The notes: generated from the sequence alone by a model not told the origin. A DNA stretch of 64,000 bases from Pararhodobacter sp. (GCA_020832545.1 JAFIEK010000008.1:1-64000); one strand, 5' to 3'; positions 45,413 to 55,115 are shown, counted from the first letter of the stretch. Numbers and translations: made by a program.

Positions 45413-47500
45413 TCAGGGATGCACCACCTCGCAGGACTGGGAGCGGGCGCTCAGTCGAAGGCAGGCGAGTTCAGCCTGTTCCTGCGTCAAGCTGTGGATC
45501 CCCGCCACAAACCGCCCGGAGCGTTGGCCCACCCGGCGCACACCGCTGCCCAGTGTGTTGTTTTCGGACAGGGCGACCCGCAGGAGCGTTCGCTCGGCGT
45601 CAAAGCGCGAGGGATAGAGCCCCAGATCCACGCTCCAAACGCGCCCGCCCGAGGTTGACACGCGGGTGACGATCTCAGGCATCGGAGGCGGTGCGGCGGC
45701 AGAGACCTCGGCCACGGTGTCGGGGTCGCTTGAGGTAAGAACAATGCGACCATCCAGCACCGGGGCATCGGCGGTGTCTGCCACGGGTGCCGGGGTGTTT
45801 TCAGCCGTGGCCATCAAGACGGGTTCGGAGTTGACCGAAGACACTTCGGCAGAGGCAAAGATCGGCGTAGCGGGCGCATCGGCATGGATCAGGGATGCGG
45901 TATCGACGGCAATCGGCGGCAATCCTGGGATGATCACAAGACCACCCTCGACAACGATGTCAGCCAGCAGTTCCTCGGTCGGAGGCAGTACCGGCATTGC
46001 GGTGGCGGTCAACAGGCTTTCGGCGATGGCGTTGACGATCGCGTCCTCGGTTTCCGGTGCGGGAGCGGCGGCCAGGTCGGTCGGGCCAGAGGGGCTGGAC
46101 TGTTCAGTCAAACCCTCGGACGGATCCGCCGCCGCACCCTCCTGCAGAGTTTCAGAGAGGTCAGACAGCAGCGCCGTGGTCGCAATCACGTCCTCGTCGG
46201 GCGCGGCCGCGCCGCTGCCTTCGGTAAGTTCCAGATACTCCTGCGGATCAATCGTGCTGAAACCTACCGCGCGGGCAACGATCAGATCCTGCTCAATCAG
46301 TGCCGGGTGATCTTCATCCGGGCGGGCGGGTGGCAGGGGCGAGCGGTCTGGGGCCGCAGCCTCTGCCATAGCCGTTTCGGTGGCGGGGGCTGATGGCTGA
46401 TCCTCGGTCAGATCCGCGGCGGGGGTGGCGACCTCGGCCAGAACCGCTGTGATATCGTTTTGCAGCGCCGCCAGCAGCTCTTCCGAGAGTTCTTCGGCAG
46501 GCTGTTCGGACGGCGGCACCGGGCGGCGGGACGGGAAGATACTGCGCTCAGGCGCGGTTTGCAGCCGGATTACACGACCAGCCGACCGCGTATCACCGGC
46601 GCTGGCCACGCGCGGGGCCGAGGAATAGTCAGGCGGTGGCGGACGGCGAACGGCGGCGCGGGTGGGCGCATCGCGAAAGCCACGGTTCATCAGTTGCACC
46701 ACCCGCTCATGGCGGTCCGCGACCGACCGCCCGCCAAAGACGGTGACAAGCACGCGCACGCCATTGCGTTCGGCCATTGCGGTCAGATTGTAGCCTGCGG
46801 CATTGGTGAACCCGGTCTTGATGCCGTCGGCACCGCGATAGGCGTCCAGAAAGCGCCAGTTGGTGTTGCGTACCGTGGCAATCCCGGCATCCTCGGTGCG
46901 GCGCGAAAACAGGTTGTAGTACTGCGGATAATCGAAAAACAGTTGGCGGCCCAGAATGCTCATGTCACGCGCTGTCGAAAGATGGCCCGACTGTGTAAGT
47001 CCATGCGCATTGTGGAAGTTGGTATTGGTCATGCCGATGGCGGCAGCGGTGCGGTTCATCCGCGCGGCAAAAGCCTCGACCGAGCCTGAAATCGCCTCGG
47101 CGATAGCTGTGGCCGTGTCGTTGCCAGAGCGCAGGGCCGCGCCACGGATCAGATAGCGCAGCGCGATTGTCTGACCTTCGCGCAGTCCCAGCCTTGAGGG
47201 CACCTCGCGCGAGGCCCGGCGCGACACGCGCACCCGGGTATCCAGCGTGATCTCGCCATTCTGGATCGCCTCGAAAGCGACATATAGGGTCATCATCTTG
47301 GTCAGCGAGGCCGGGTGCAAACGGGTATCATGGTTGGTTGCATGAAGGATCTCGCCGGTCCGAGCGTCCATCACGACAGCCGCGAAGGGCGTGGCCTCTG
47401 CCCGGTTGATAGGAGCCATCCAGAGCATCAGAAGCGTCACGCAAAAAAGCGCTGCCAACTGATTGCCATGACGGAAAGAACGCCTGAAACGCGCTGCCAC
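45413..47500 (-). CDS. D-alanyl-D-alanine carboxypeptidase (S11) with long linker and C-terminal SPOR domain
   Basis: About 695 aa from a GTG start at 47500 with AAGGA upstream; no closer ATG fits. A signal anchor (LAALFCVTLLMLWMAPINRAEA) is followed by the S11 domain: SLTK (HPASLTKMMT), SGN (RSGNDTATAIAE) and KTG (DGIKTGFTNAAGY). From about residue 300 there is a 300-residue low-complexity region rich in Ala, Pro, Glu, Asp and Thr, then a SPOR-like domain (GRVWSVDLGLYPSRFDAERTLL...SCEVVHP) that would bind denuded glycan at the division site. It trims peptidoglycan pentapeptides. Confidence 0.92.
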   Translation of the reverse strand: MAARFRRSFRHGNQLAALFCVTLLMLWMAPINRAEATPFAAVVMDARTGEILHATNHDTRLHPASLTKMMTLYVAFEAIQNGEITLDTRVRVSRRASREVPSRLGLREGQTIALRYLIRGAALRSGNDTATAIAEAISGSVEAFAARMNRTAAAIGMTNTNFHNAHGLTQSGHLSTARDMSILGRQLFFDYPQYYNLFSRRTEDAGIATVRNTNWRFLDAYRGADGIKTGFTNAAGYNLTAMAERNGVRVLVTVFGGRSVADRHERVVQLMNRGFRDAPTRAAVRRPPPPDYSSAPRVASAGDTRSAGRVIRLQTAPERSIFPSRRPVPPSEQPAEELSEELLAALQNDITAVLAEVATPAADLTEDQPSAPATETAMAEAAAPDRSPLPPARPDEDHPALIEQDLIVARAVGFSTIDPQEYLELTEGSGAAAPDEDVIATTALLSDLSETLQEGAAADPSEGLTEQSSPSGPTDLAAAPAPETEDAIVNAIAESLLTATAMPVLPPTEELLADIVVEGGLVIIPGLPPIAVDTASLIHADAPATPIFASAEVSSVNSEPVLMATAENTPAPVADTADAPVLDGRIVLTSSDPDTVAEVSAAAPPPMPEIVTRVSTSGGRVWSVDLGLYPSRFDAERTLLRVALSENNTLGSGVRRVGQRSGRFVAGIHSLTQEQAELACLRLSARSQSCEVVHP

Positions 47501-47672
47501 CGTGCCTGTCCTTTGCCTCAATGCGCCGGTTTGTCCGGTCGCTCTTTTACTGCTCGACTGAAGGCTATCATGGGAAGGGGCGTGTGAAAAGCCCCTTGCA
47601 ATCAACACTCTTGCGGCAGTTTTTTCAGATTTTCGCACATCTTGTGCCAGCCTGCGCACGCACCACCAGATG

Positions 47673-48374
47673 TCAGATTTCGTCAATCCAACCCAACAGT
47701 TCCGGCAGAGCGGCCAGTGTGGCGATCCTTCGATAGCGCGGATGGGTCGCAGGTGTTTCGGCAAATTCAAGCGCCCATTCCAGCCCATGGGGCACATGAA
47801 CGCCCCAGGCCCCGGCCATGAGGGGCGCAACAACGTCCGAGGCCATCGAATTGCCCGCCATCAGCGCGGCCTCTGCCCCCTCCCCGTGCCGCGCGAAAAT
47901 CCTGGCATAGGCCGCCGGGGTCTTGTGGCTGACGATCTCGACGGCATTGAACATCTCGCCGAGGCCTGATTGCGCCAGTTTGCGCTCCTGATCCAGCAGA
48001 TCGCCCTTGGTGATCATCACAAGATGGTAATCAGGGGCCAGCCGGGCGATGGTGTCCTGCACGCCGGGCAACAGCTCTATCGGCTCGGCCAGCATGGCGC
48101 GCCCGGCCTCCATGATCTCGGCAATGACTGCGCCAGGAACACGGCCTTCGGTCACTTCAATGGCGGTTTCGATCATCGACAGCACAAACCCCTTCACGCC
48201 AAAACCATAATGGCCAAGGTTGCGCCGCTCTGCCTCCAGCAGGCGCGCGGCCAGATGCTCGGGCGCGGCATGATCGGCCAGCAGCGCGGCGAAATGCTCT
48301 TGCGTCAGGTGAAACAGCCGCTCGTTGTGCCAAAGTGTGTCATCGGCATCCAGCCCGATGGTGGTGATCCGCAT
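47673..48374 (-). CDS. HAD family hydrolase
   Basis: About 233 aa: HAD motif [10 protein letters not shown] (DxDxT with Asp nucleophile), motif II MITKGD and motif III lysine/aspartates in [12 protein letters not shown]...[10 protein letters not shown]. The cap insertion between motifs I and II is of the C1 type. Phosphatase or dehalogenase-like; substrate unknown. An AGGGGGG site precedes the ATG used. Divergent from clpS (87 bp). Confidence 0.88.
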   Translation of the reverse strand: MRITTIGLDADDTLWHNERLFHLTQEHFAALLADHAAPEHLAARLLEAERRNLGHYGFGVKGFVLSMIETAIEVTEGRVPGAVIAEIMEAGRAMLAEPIELLPGVQDTIARLAPDYHLVMITKGDLLDQERKLAQSGLGEMFNAVEIVSHKTPAAYARIFARHGEGAEAALMAGNSMASDVVAPLMAGAWGVHVPHGLEWALEFAETPATHPRYRRIATLAALPELLGWIDEI

Positions 48375-48461
48375 CCGTGCCCCCCTACGCAGGGTTTTCA
48401 TGCCCCGCCATCACGCTATATACTGTCCATCAAGCGAATCTGTCACCACAAGGCTTTGTCC

Positions 48462-48800
48462 ATGTCCACTACCCCCAAAATGACCGACCGCCCAGAGGGC
48501 CCGGACGGGGAAACCGGCAGCGCCACCAAGACCAAAACGCGGACTCAGCGCCCGCCGATGTACAAGGTCATGCTGCTCAATGATGACTACACGCCGATGG
48601 AATTCGTTGTGCATGTGCTTGAGCGTTTCTTCGGCCTGTCGCATGCTCAGGCGTTCGAGATCATGCTGACGGTGCATAAGAAGGGGCTGGCCGTGGTTGG
48701 TGTGTTCTCCCACGAGGTGGCGGAAACCAAGGTGGCTCAGGTCATGGATTTCGCGCGCCGCCATCAGCACCCGCTGCAATGCACGCTGGAAAAGGAGTAG
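48462..48800 (+). CDS. clpS: ATP-dependent Clp protease adaptor ClpS
   Basis: 112 aa. [51 protein letters not shown] and [10 protein letters not shown] are strongly conserved ClpS segments, including the N-end-rule pocket (N, D and M near the DDYTPMEFV motif, and H in TVHKKG). It delivers N-degron proteins to ClpAP. The first 30 residues are a flexible charged tail. clpA is not adjacent here; the next gene is an rRNA methyltransferase-like gene. Confidence 0.97.
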   Translation: MSTTPKMTDRPEGPDGETGSATKTKTRTQRPPMYKVMLLNDDYTPMEFVVHVLERFFGLSHAQAFEIMLTVHKKGLAVVGVFSHEVAETKVAQVMDFARRHQHPLQCTLEKE

Positions 48801-48819
48801 GGCGCAGACGCGTCCGCCC

Positions 48820-49911
48820 ATGAGCACACCCCACCCTGACCCCGCACCGCGTGCGCTGCGGCTCGAACTTGCGTTCGAGGCCGGGCTGACGCTGCCCACT
48901 GACGGTAGGATTGCCGTGTTGTCGCCCCGCGTTGGCGAAAGCCTCGCCCCCCTGCCCCGTGAGCGGGTGCAGGTGGCAACGCCACATTTCCCCGATCACG
49001 CCGCCTTCACCGCGCAGGGATACGCCTGCGCGCGGGCGGCAGACCCTGGGGCAGCGGCGGTGATGGTCTGCCTGCCCCGCGCCCGGGCCGAGGCGTTGGA
49101 CATGCTCGCCACGGCCTGCGCCCTGACCGAAGGGCCGGTGATTGTCGATGGTCAAAAGACTGACGGGGTGGACAGCCTGCTCAAGACCCTGCGCAGCCGC
49201 TTTGCTGTGGGCGAACCAATATCCAAAGGGCATGGCAAGATCTTCTGGTTTCCCTCCCCCGGTGCCGAAGCAGTGGCGAACTGGCGCGCAGACCCCATGA
49301 CGGTGATTGATGCCGAGGGACGGCCCTTTCAGACCCGCGCTGGGATCTTTTCTGCCGATGCGGTAGATCAGGGCTCTGCGCTTCTGGCCGGGGCCTTGCC
49401 AGCCACGATGAAGGGCGAAGCGGTCGATCTGGGGGCGGGCTGGGGCTTTCTGTCGGCGGCGCTTCTGGCCCGAGCGCCAAAGATCACCCGGCTTCACCTG
49501 GTCGAATCGGATGCGCGTGCGCTGGATTGCGCGCGCAGCAATGTCACAGATCCCCGCGCTGTCTTTCACTGGGCCGATGCCACGCTGCCCCTGCCCGGCC
49601 TGCAAGCCGATCTGGTAGTGATGAACCCGCCGTTCCACACCGGGCGCAAGGGCCAGCCGGGATTGGGTATCGCCTTCATCCGGGCTGCTGCCGCACTGTT
49701 GCGACCGGCGGGTCAGTTGTGGCTGGTGGCCAACAGGCACCTGCCCTATGAGGCGGCGATGGCGGCCTCGTTCCGCAGCTATTCCGAAGTTGCAGGCACA
49801 TCCGCCTTCAAGGTGCTGGTGGGCGAAGGCCCGATGCGCCGCGTCACCGCCCGAACCGCACCGGGGCGCGAGCGCCGGGGCGGCAGCCACGCAAGAGGAC
49901 CGCGCGCATGA
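48820..49911 (+). CDS. Class I SAM methyltransferase, RsmC-like
   Basis: 363 aa, two tandem domains as in RsmC/RlmG: a degenerate N-terminal copy (about residues 1-170) and a C-terminal MTS domain with VDLGAGWGFLSAALL (SAM site), LHLVESDARALDCA and the N6/N2-methyltransferase motif VVMNPPFHTGRK. It probably methylates a guanine N2 in 16S rRNA (G1207 in E. coli), by family. The C-terminus ends in a basic RG-rich tail. 19 nt after clpS; overlaps the next SDR by 4 nt. Confidence 0.9.
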   Translation: MSTPHPDPAPRALRLELAFEAGLTLPTDGRIAVLSPRVGESLAPLPRERVQVATPHFPDHAAFTAQGYACARAADPGAAAVMVCLPRARAEALDMLATACALTEGPVIVDGQKTDGVDSLLKTLRSRFAVGEPISKGHGKIFWFPSPGAEAVANWRADPMTVIDAEGRPFQTRAGIFSADAVDQGSALLAGALPATMKGEAVDLGAGWGFLSAALLARAPKITRLHLVESDARALDCARSNVTDPRAVFHWADATLPLPGLQADLVVMNPPFHTGRKGQPGLGIAFIRAAAALLRPAGQLWLVANRHLPYEAAMAASFRSYSEVAGTSAFKVLVGEGPMRRVTARTAPGRERRGGSHARGPRA

Positions 49912-50714
49912 GCTTTTCCATCTCGGGCAAGACCGCGATTATCACCGGCGCTGCCTCGGGCATCGGCCATGCAATCGCCCGGCGTTTTCTGGATGAGGGC
50001 GCGAATGTTGTACTGGCCGACCAAAGCGAGAAGCGCCTGAAATCGGCCTGCGAAGGCATCGCCGAGCGTGAGAACGCGCGCCTGTTCGTCGGTGATCTGC
50101 GCGAACGGCTGACGGTGGCAAACCTTCTCTCGGCCACAATCGATGCCTTTGACCGGGTCGATATCCTGGTCAACGCGTCGCGCGAATTCACGACCACCGA
50201 TCCGCTGGACCCCGCCGACAAGACGGTGGACGAGGCACTGTCGCAAAACCTGATGGTCGCGCTACGCCTGTCGCAGGCCGTGGCGCGGCGGATGATCACG
50301 CAGGCAGAACAAGAGGACGAGCGCCGCGCCGAATACGGGGCAATCGTCAACCTCAGCTCGCTCGCCGCCCAGCGCACGCAACCCGAGCTTCTGGCCTATT
50401 CGATCAGCACCGCAGCCGCCGAGCAGATGACCCGTGCGCTGGCCGTCGCCCTCGCGCCGCACAACATCCGCGTGAACGCAATCGCACTTGGCTCGGTCAT
50501 GAGTGCCAGCCTGCGCGACTGCATCGCCGACAAGCCTGATTACCGCGACAGCATCATCCACGGCACCCCCCTGCGCCGGATCGCCACCGCCGCCGAAGTT
50601 GCAGAGGCGGCGCAGTTTCTGGTGTCTTCGGCTGCGGGCTTCATTACCGGGCAGGTGATCAGCTTTGATGGCGGGCGCGGGCTGCTTGACGCGGTGCAGC
50701 GTCCGGCCCACTAG
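49908..50714 (+). CDS. SDR-fold protein with replaced catalytic lysine
   Basis: 268 aa. The nucleotide-binding motif ITGAASGIGHAIA and the overall classical SDR layout (IVNLSSLAAQRT, FITGQVISFDGGRGLL) are clear. The YxxxK motif reads YSIST: Tyr164 is present but the lysine is Thr168. The NNAG motif reads VNASREF. Both changes would impair normal dehydrogenase chemistry, so it may be a non-classical or non-catalytic member. Translationally coupled to the RsmC-like gene. Confidence 0.88.
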   Translation: MSFSISGKTAIITGAASGIGHAIARRFLDEGANVVLADQSEKRLKSACEGIAERENARLFVGDLRERLTVANLLSATIDAFDRVDILVNASREFTTTDPLDPADKTVDEALSQNLMVALRLSQAVARRMITQAEQEDERRAEYGAIVNLSSLAAQRTQPELLAYSISTAAAEQMTRALAVALAPHNIRVNAIALGSVMSASLRDCIADKPDYRDSIIHGTPLRRIATAAEVAEAAQFLVSSAAGFITGQVISFDGGRGLLDAVQRPAH

Positions 50715-50769
50715 GGCAGTTCGCCATTCCATACCGCCGTTCAGCCCGTCACTAACGCAAATGCAGCGT

Positions 50770-50952
50770 TCACCCCTCGGTGTTTCGCTCGATCCGCGTA
50801 TAAATCGACAGCCGTGGCGCATTCGCTTCGCGCTTGCGCTGGTGCAGTAGACGGCTTGCGCTATGGGGCTGGTCGGCGCGCTCCAGCGACAGGAATTGTG
50901 CAAGGCGCGCGCCCGTGTCCTCGCGCGGGCGATCGAGGATATGTCTGGTCAT
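50770..50952 (-). CDS. Small hypothetical protein (60 aa)
   Basis: MTRHILDRPREDTGARLAQF begins a 60-residue basic/acidic peptide with no membrane segment. A strong GGAGAG ribosome site lies 9 nt before the ATG on the minus strand, and the frame occupies most of an otherwise empty gap between the SDR gene and leuB. I do not recognise a family. Confidence 0.6.
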   Translation of the reverse strand: MTRHILDRPREDTGARLAQFLSLERADQPHSASRLLHQRKREANAPRLSIYTRIERNTEG

Positions 50953-51108
50953 GCGTGCTCTCCTGTTCTGATGAACTTTCTGACGCTATCCTAGCACAAA
51001 TCGGCCCGAATTTCCACTGCGCACACGGGTCGGCGCCCTCTGGTCGGTGGCTTGACGCCTGTGCGCCCACCCGCTACGCGAAGGCAACGCCATTCAAGAG
51101 GTTTTGCA

Positions 51109-52218
51109 ATGTCCAATCCTTCCCTCCTCATTCTTCCCGGCGACGGGATCGGCCCTGAAGTCATGGCCGAAGTGCGCAAGATCATCGATTGGTTCGGCGC
51201 CAAACGGGATCTTGTGTTCGACGTCAGCGAAGATCTGGTAGGCGGGGCGGCCTATGATGCTCATGGCACGCCGCTGACCGATGCCACCATGGCCCGTGCA
51301 CAAGCGGTCGATGCCGTGCTGCTGGGCGCCGTGGGTGGGCCAAAATACGATGCTCTGGATTTCAGCGTGAAGCCAGAGCGCGGCCTTTTGCGCCTGCGCA
51401 AGGAGATGGACCTGTTCGCCAACCTGCGCCCGGCGCAGTGTTTTGATGCGCTGGCCGATTTCTCAAGCCTCAAGAAAGATATCGTCGCGGGCCTCGATAT
51501 CATGATCGTGCGCGAGCTGACCTCGGGCGTCTATTTCGGCGAGCCGCGTGGCATCTTTACCGAAGGCAATGAGCGGGTGGGCATCAACACCCAGCGCTAT
51601 ACCGAATCCGAGATCGCCCGCGTCGCCCGTTCGGCATTTGAGCTGGCGCGCAAGCGCGGCAACAAGGTCTGCTCGATGGAGAAGGCCAATGTCATGGAAT
51701 CGGGGATTCTCTGGCGCGAAGTGGTGCAGAAGATCCATGATGACGAGTACCCGGATGTCGAGCTGTCGCATATGTATGCCGATGCAGGCGCAATGCAGCT
51801 GACCCGCTGGCCCAAACAGTTCGACGTGATCGTGACCGACAACCTGTTCGGCGACCTTTTGTCCGACCTCGCCGCCATGCTCACCGGCTCGCTGGGGATG
51901 CTGCCTTCGGCCTCGCTGGGGCTGCCGATGGCCAATGGTCGGCCAAAGGCGCTGTATGAGCCGGTGCATGGCTCTGCCCCTGACATTGCCGGAAAAGCGC
52001 TGGCCAACCCGATCGCCTGCATCCTCAGCTTCGCCATGGCGCTGCGCTACAGCTTTGATCTGGGGACCGAGGCCGACCGGCTGGAAGCTGCGGTGCAGAA
52101 GGTGCTGGCCGACGGGTTGCGCACGGCTGATCTGATGGGGCCAGAAGGCGGAAGCCCGGTATCGACCGGTGCGATGGGCGATGCCGTCGTCGCCGCGCTG
52201 GATGCCTCGCTCAACTGA
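51109..52218 (+). CDS. leuB: 3-isopropylmalate dehydrogenase
   Basis: 369 aa, normal length. [13 protein letters not shown], the substrate loop [32 protein letters not shown], the metal-binding [15 protein letters not shown] and NAD loop [19 protein letters not shown] are all present. It oxidises and decarboxylates 3-isopropylmalate in leucine synthesis. Start by GAGG upstream of ATG. leuC/leuD are not in the window to the left; a terminator follows. Confidence 0.98.
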   Translation: MSNPSLLILPGDGIGPEVMAEVRKIIDWFGAKRDLVFDVSEDLVGGAAYDAHGTPLTDATMARAQAVDAVLLGAVGGPKYDALDFSVKPERGLLRLRKEMDLFANLRPAQCFDALADFSSLKKDIVAGLDIMIVRELTSGVYFGEPRGIFTEGNERVGINTQRYTESEIARVARSAFELARKRGNKVCSMEKANVMESGILWREVVQKIHDDEYPDVELSHMYADAGAMQLTRWPKQFDVIVTDNLFGDLLSDLAAMLTGSLGMLPSASLGLPMANGRPKALYEPVHGSAPDIAGKALANPIACILSFAMALRYSFDLGTEADRLEAAVQKVLADGLRTADLMGPEGGSPVSTGAMGDAVVAALDASLN

Positions 52219-52244
52219 GACCGGCGCGCCCGGCCAAAACTGCG

Positions 52245-52273
52245 AAACCGCGCCGGACCCGGCGCGGTTTTTT
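52245..52273 (+). terminator. Rho-independent terminator of leuB
   Basis: AAACCGCGCC, loop GGACCC, GGCGCGGTTT followed by more T: a 10-bp stem and a run of six T, 27 nt after the leuB stop. The clearest intrinsic terminator in the window. The AAA on its 5' side gives some two-way function for the convergent thiolase gene. Confidence 0.9.
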
Positions 52274-52298
52274 GTCGCTCGCCGGTGTTTCCAAGCGC

Positions 52299-53477
52299 TC
52301 AGGGCCGCTCGATGGCGATGGCCGTGCCCTCACCGCCGCCAATGCAGATCGCCGCAACCCCGCGTTTTAGTCCACGGCGTTCCATCGCGTGCAGAAGCGT
52401 CACAATAATCCGCGCACCCGAGGCCCCGATCGGATGGCCCAGCGCGCAAGCTCCGCCGTTCACGTTCATCTTCTCACGCGGTACACCCAGCTCTCGCATG
52501 AAGGCCATAGGCACCACGGCGAAGGCCTCGTTGACCTCCCACAGATCGACATCGTCCACCGACCAGCCCAGGCGGTCCAGCAGCTTGCGCGTTGCCGGCA
52601 CCGGCGCGGTTGCAAACCAGCCCGGTTCCTGTGCATGGCTGGCGTGCCCCCGGATCACGGCGCGCACCGAGGCCCCCACGGCTTCAGCCGCCTGGCGCGA
52701 CGCCAGCAAGAGCGCCGCAGCCCCGTCCGAAATGGACGAGGAATTTGCCGCTGTCACCGTCCCGTTCTTGCGGAACGCCGGTTTCAGGGTTGGTATTTTT
52801 TCTGGTTGCGCCTTGCCCGGATGTTCGTCGGCGCTGATGGTAACCTCGCCTTTGCGCGTGCGGACCGTCACCGCCGCGGTCTCGCCATCAAACGCGCCAT
52901 CGGCCAGCGCCGACAGCGCATTGGTCAGCGAACCCAGCGCATAATCGTCCTGATCGGCGCGGCTGAACTGGTATTTCTCGGCGCAATCCTCGGCAAAGGT
53001 GCCCATCAGACGGCCCTTGTCATAGGCGTCTTCCAACCCGTCGAGGAACATGTGATCGATCACGGTCTGATGCCCGATCCGCGCCCCGCCCCGCATTTTC
53101 GGCAGCATATACGGCGCTTCGGTCATGCTCTCCATCCCACCCGCCACGATCATCCCGGCGGATCCCAGCGCGATCTGGTCATAGGCGATCATCGCCGCTT
53201 TCATGCCTGATCCGCACATCTTGTTGATTGTGGTGGCTGGCACCTGCTCGTTCAGCCCCGCCTTGAACCCGGCCTGGCGCGCCGGTGCCTGGCCCTGGCC
53301 TGCCGGCAGAACGCAGCCCATGATCAGCTCTTCAACCAGATCAGGCGTGACACCCGCGCTGCCAATTGCTGCCGCGATCGCCGTACCGCCCAGTTGCGAT
53401 GCCTCAACCCCTGAAAACACCCCTTGAAACGCGCCCATCGGCGTCCGTGCCGCGCCGATTATGACCACCTCTTGCAT
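52299..53477 (-). CDS. Acetyl-CoA C-acetyltransferase (thiolase)
   Basis: 392 aa. Nucleophile Cys in NKMCGSGMKA, His in WEVNEAFAVVPMAF and the second Cys in CIGGGEG, with NGGACALGHPIGASGAR. GGAGG precedes the ATG giving MQEVVIIG. It condenses two acetyl-CoA or cleaves acetoacetyl-CoA; the short-chain biosynthetic (PhaA/AtoB) group is most likely. No phaB or other polyhydroxyalkanoate genes adjoin it. Confidence 0.95.
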   Translation of the reverse strand: MQEVVIIGAARTPMGAFQGVFSGVEASQLGGTAIAAAIGSAGVTPDLVEELIMGCVLPAGQGQAPARQAGFKAGLNEQVPATTINKMCGSGMKAAMIAYDQIALGSAGMIVAGGMESMTEAPYMLPKMRGGARIGHQTVIDHMFLDGLEDAYDKGRLMGTFAEDCAEKYQFSRADQDDYALGSLTNALSALADGAFDGETAAVTVRTRKGEVTISADEHPGKAQPEKIPTLKPAFRKNGTVTAANSSSISDGAAALLLASRQAAEAVGASVRAVIRGHASHAQEPGWFATAPVPATRKLLDRLGWSVDDVDLWEVNEAFAVVPMAFMRELGVPREKMNVNGGACALGHPIGASGARIIVTLLHAMERRGLKRGVAAICIGGGEGTAIAIERP

Positions 53478-53562
53478 TTTCAGCCTCCGGTATCTGTGAA
53501 CCACTTGGAAAGGATTTGACCCTAGGCTGACCATGAATACGCGCTGAATGCGAGAGGGAATT

Positions 53563-53898
53563 GTGGATATCACGTCAAGTCAGACCGCCGCAGGCCTTCT
53601 GATCAAGGTCAATGAGCACCGAATCGATGCCGCAGTGGCAATTGAGTTCAAGGAGGCTGTGCGCGGCGCTGCCGATGGTCTGGAAGGCACGGTGATCCTT
53701 GATCTTGGCAATGTTACCTTTCTGGACAGCAGCGGCCTGGGCGCAGTGGTTGCGGTGATGAAATTGCTGGGACCGCAGCGCCCGCTCCACTTGGCCGCCC
53801 TGACCCCGCCGGTGGCCAAGGTCTTCCGGCTGACGCGGATGGACAGCATCTTCACCATACATCTTCATCCTCCCTGCGGAATAAAGGCCACAGGGTGA
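53563..53898 (+). CDS. STAS-domain anti-sigma-factor antagonist (RsbV/SpoIIAA type)
   Basis: About 111 aa. IDAAVAIEFKEAV, VILDLGNVTFLDSSGLGAVVA (phosphorylatable Ser of the DSSG motif) and RLTRMDSIFTIH define the family. I prefer a GTG start with GAGAGGGA upstream; an ATG five codons earlier lacks a site. It pairs with the overlapping HATPase gene as a partner switch controlling an unseen target. Divergent from the thiolase. Confidence 0.92.
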   Translation: MDITSSQTAAGLLIKVNEHRIDAAVAIEFKEAVRGAADGLEGTVILDLGNVTFLDSSGLGAVVAVMKLLGPQRPLHLAALTPPVAKVFRLTRMDSIFTIHLHPPCGIKATG

Positions 53899-54407
53899 GT
53901 ACCATGGACCTCCCCGCCTCGAACGCGCAAGCCGCGCCCGGTGTCCAGGCTGGCACCGCCCGGCACCGACTTTTCGAGGAGCAAGTGCGCATTCGCCGAT
54001 GCTTCCCTGCCGGTGCCATGGAAACCCGCGCCGCGCTGCTGGCGATCAGTGACAGCCTGCGCTGCAAAGGGTTGACCGAAGATGATCTGAGCAGCGCTGA
54101 ACTGATTCTGGCGGAGGTTCTGAACAATATTGTTGAACACGCCTATGCCAACACCGAGGGTCAGGTGGATCTTTGCATCGACCTGCGGGCCAACGGTCTC
54201 TATTGCGAGGTCCGCGATCATGGCGGTTCCATGCCGAACGGGCAGGCGCCCAACCCCGCGCTTCCGGCCATAAACCCGCCGCAGGACCTGCCCGAAGGCG
54301 GATTCGGTTGGCACATTATCCGTTCTCTGACCACCCAGTTGGGATACCGCCAAGAGAATGGCTGGAACGCCTTGAGCTTCGTTGTGCCGCTGACCTGGAT
54401 GGACTGA
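53895..54407 (+). CDS. Serine kinase / anti-sigma factor, RsbW-type HATPase
   Basis: 170 aa. Single HATPase_c domain: N-box ILAEVLNNIVEHAYA, G1 EVRDHGG and G2 GGFGWHIIRSL, with no histidine-kinase dimerisation domain. Such proteins phosphorylate their STAS partner and sequester a sigma factor or other target. GTG at 53895 overlaps the STAS gene stop; an ATG three codons later is an alternative. No sigma factor or PP2C phosphatase gene adjoins the pair. Confidence 0.92.
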   Translation: MSTMDLPASNAQAAPGVQAGTARHRLFEEQVRIRRCFPAGAMETRAALLAISDSLRCKGLTEDDLSSAELILAEVLNNIVEHAYANTEGQVDLCIDLRANGLYCEVRDHGGSMPNGQAPNPALPAINPPQDLPEGGFGWHIIRSLTTQLGYRQENGWNALSFVVPLTWMD

Positions 54408-54556
54408 CGCGGTGCGCAGCCACCGGTCAGCCCGCTGCGCCAGGACGGAATACCGGAGGCAGCGCGCCATTGCGCGCGCAACAACCGGGCCCCGGTCAGA
54501 TAGGACCACCCACTGTTGCCATAGAGACGAGGCCACTCGGTGGCCGATCCGGCTTC

Positions 54557-54883
54557 TCAGTTCAAGTGAACCTGAAGCGGGTAGAACCCGTCTTGGAAAT
54601 CGCCAAACAGATCCGCAAGGTCCGGGTGATCGACAGGTTCGCCGGTTTCGTCAGGAACCAGATTCTGCTCGGATACATAAGCGATGTAGTAGCTTTGATC
54701 ATTCTCGGCCAGCAGATGGTAAAATGGCTGGTCCCGCGAAGGTCGGCTGTCTTCAGGGATCGCCGTGTACCACTCTTCGGTGTTGGAAAACATTGCATCC
54801 ACATCAAACACGACCCCACGGAAGGGGTGCTTCCGATGGCGCAGAATCTGCCCGATGTGATACTTAGCAAGTGTTTGCAACAT
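54557..54883 (-). CDS. hspQ: Heat shock protein HspQ
   Basis: 108 aa: AKYHIGQILRHRKHPFRGVVFDVD, WYTAIPEDSRPSRDQPFYHLLAEND and YVSEQNLVPD match HspQ (YccV family), a hemimethylated-DNA-binding and Lon protease specificity-enhancing protein. A GGGGAC site is 8 nt before the ATG. The frame is open further upstream, but only the last 108 codons are conserved. Confidence 0.95.
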   Translation of the reverse strand: MLQTLAKYHIGQILRHRKHPFRGVVFDVDAMFSNTEEWYTAIPEDSRPSRDQPFYHLLAENDQSYYIAYVSEQNLVPDETGEPVDHPDLADLFGDFQDGFYPLQVHLN

Positions 54884-55115
54884 GACATGTCCCCGCCGAC
54901 AACCCTTATGCCAATCGCACTTGAGCGTCCAGACAGCAGTCGCAAAGCATATGGAAACAGTTTGTGAAATGTGACCAAACAGTGGCGGAAATTGGGCAGG
55001 CCTGATCACATTTCCAAAAGCAGCCTGCCCAGACTCCGATTTTTTCCGAACAAGCGTTTTCTCGCGCGGCAATTTCGGGTAGAAACAAGACAAAAGAAAA
55101 TAAATTGAGGCAGAC

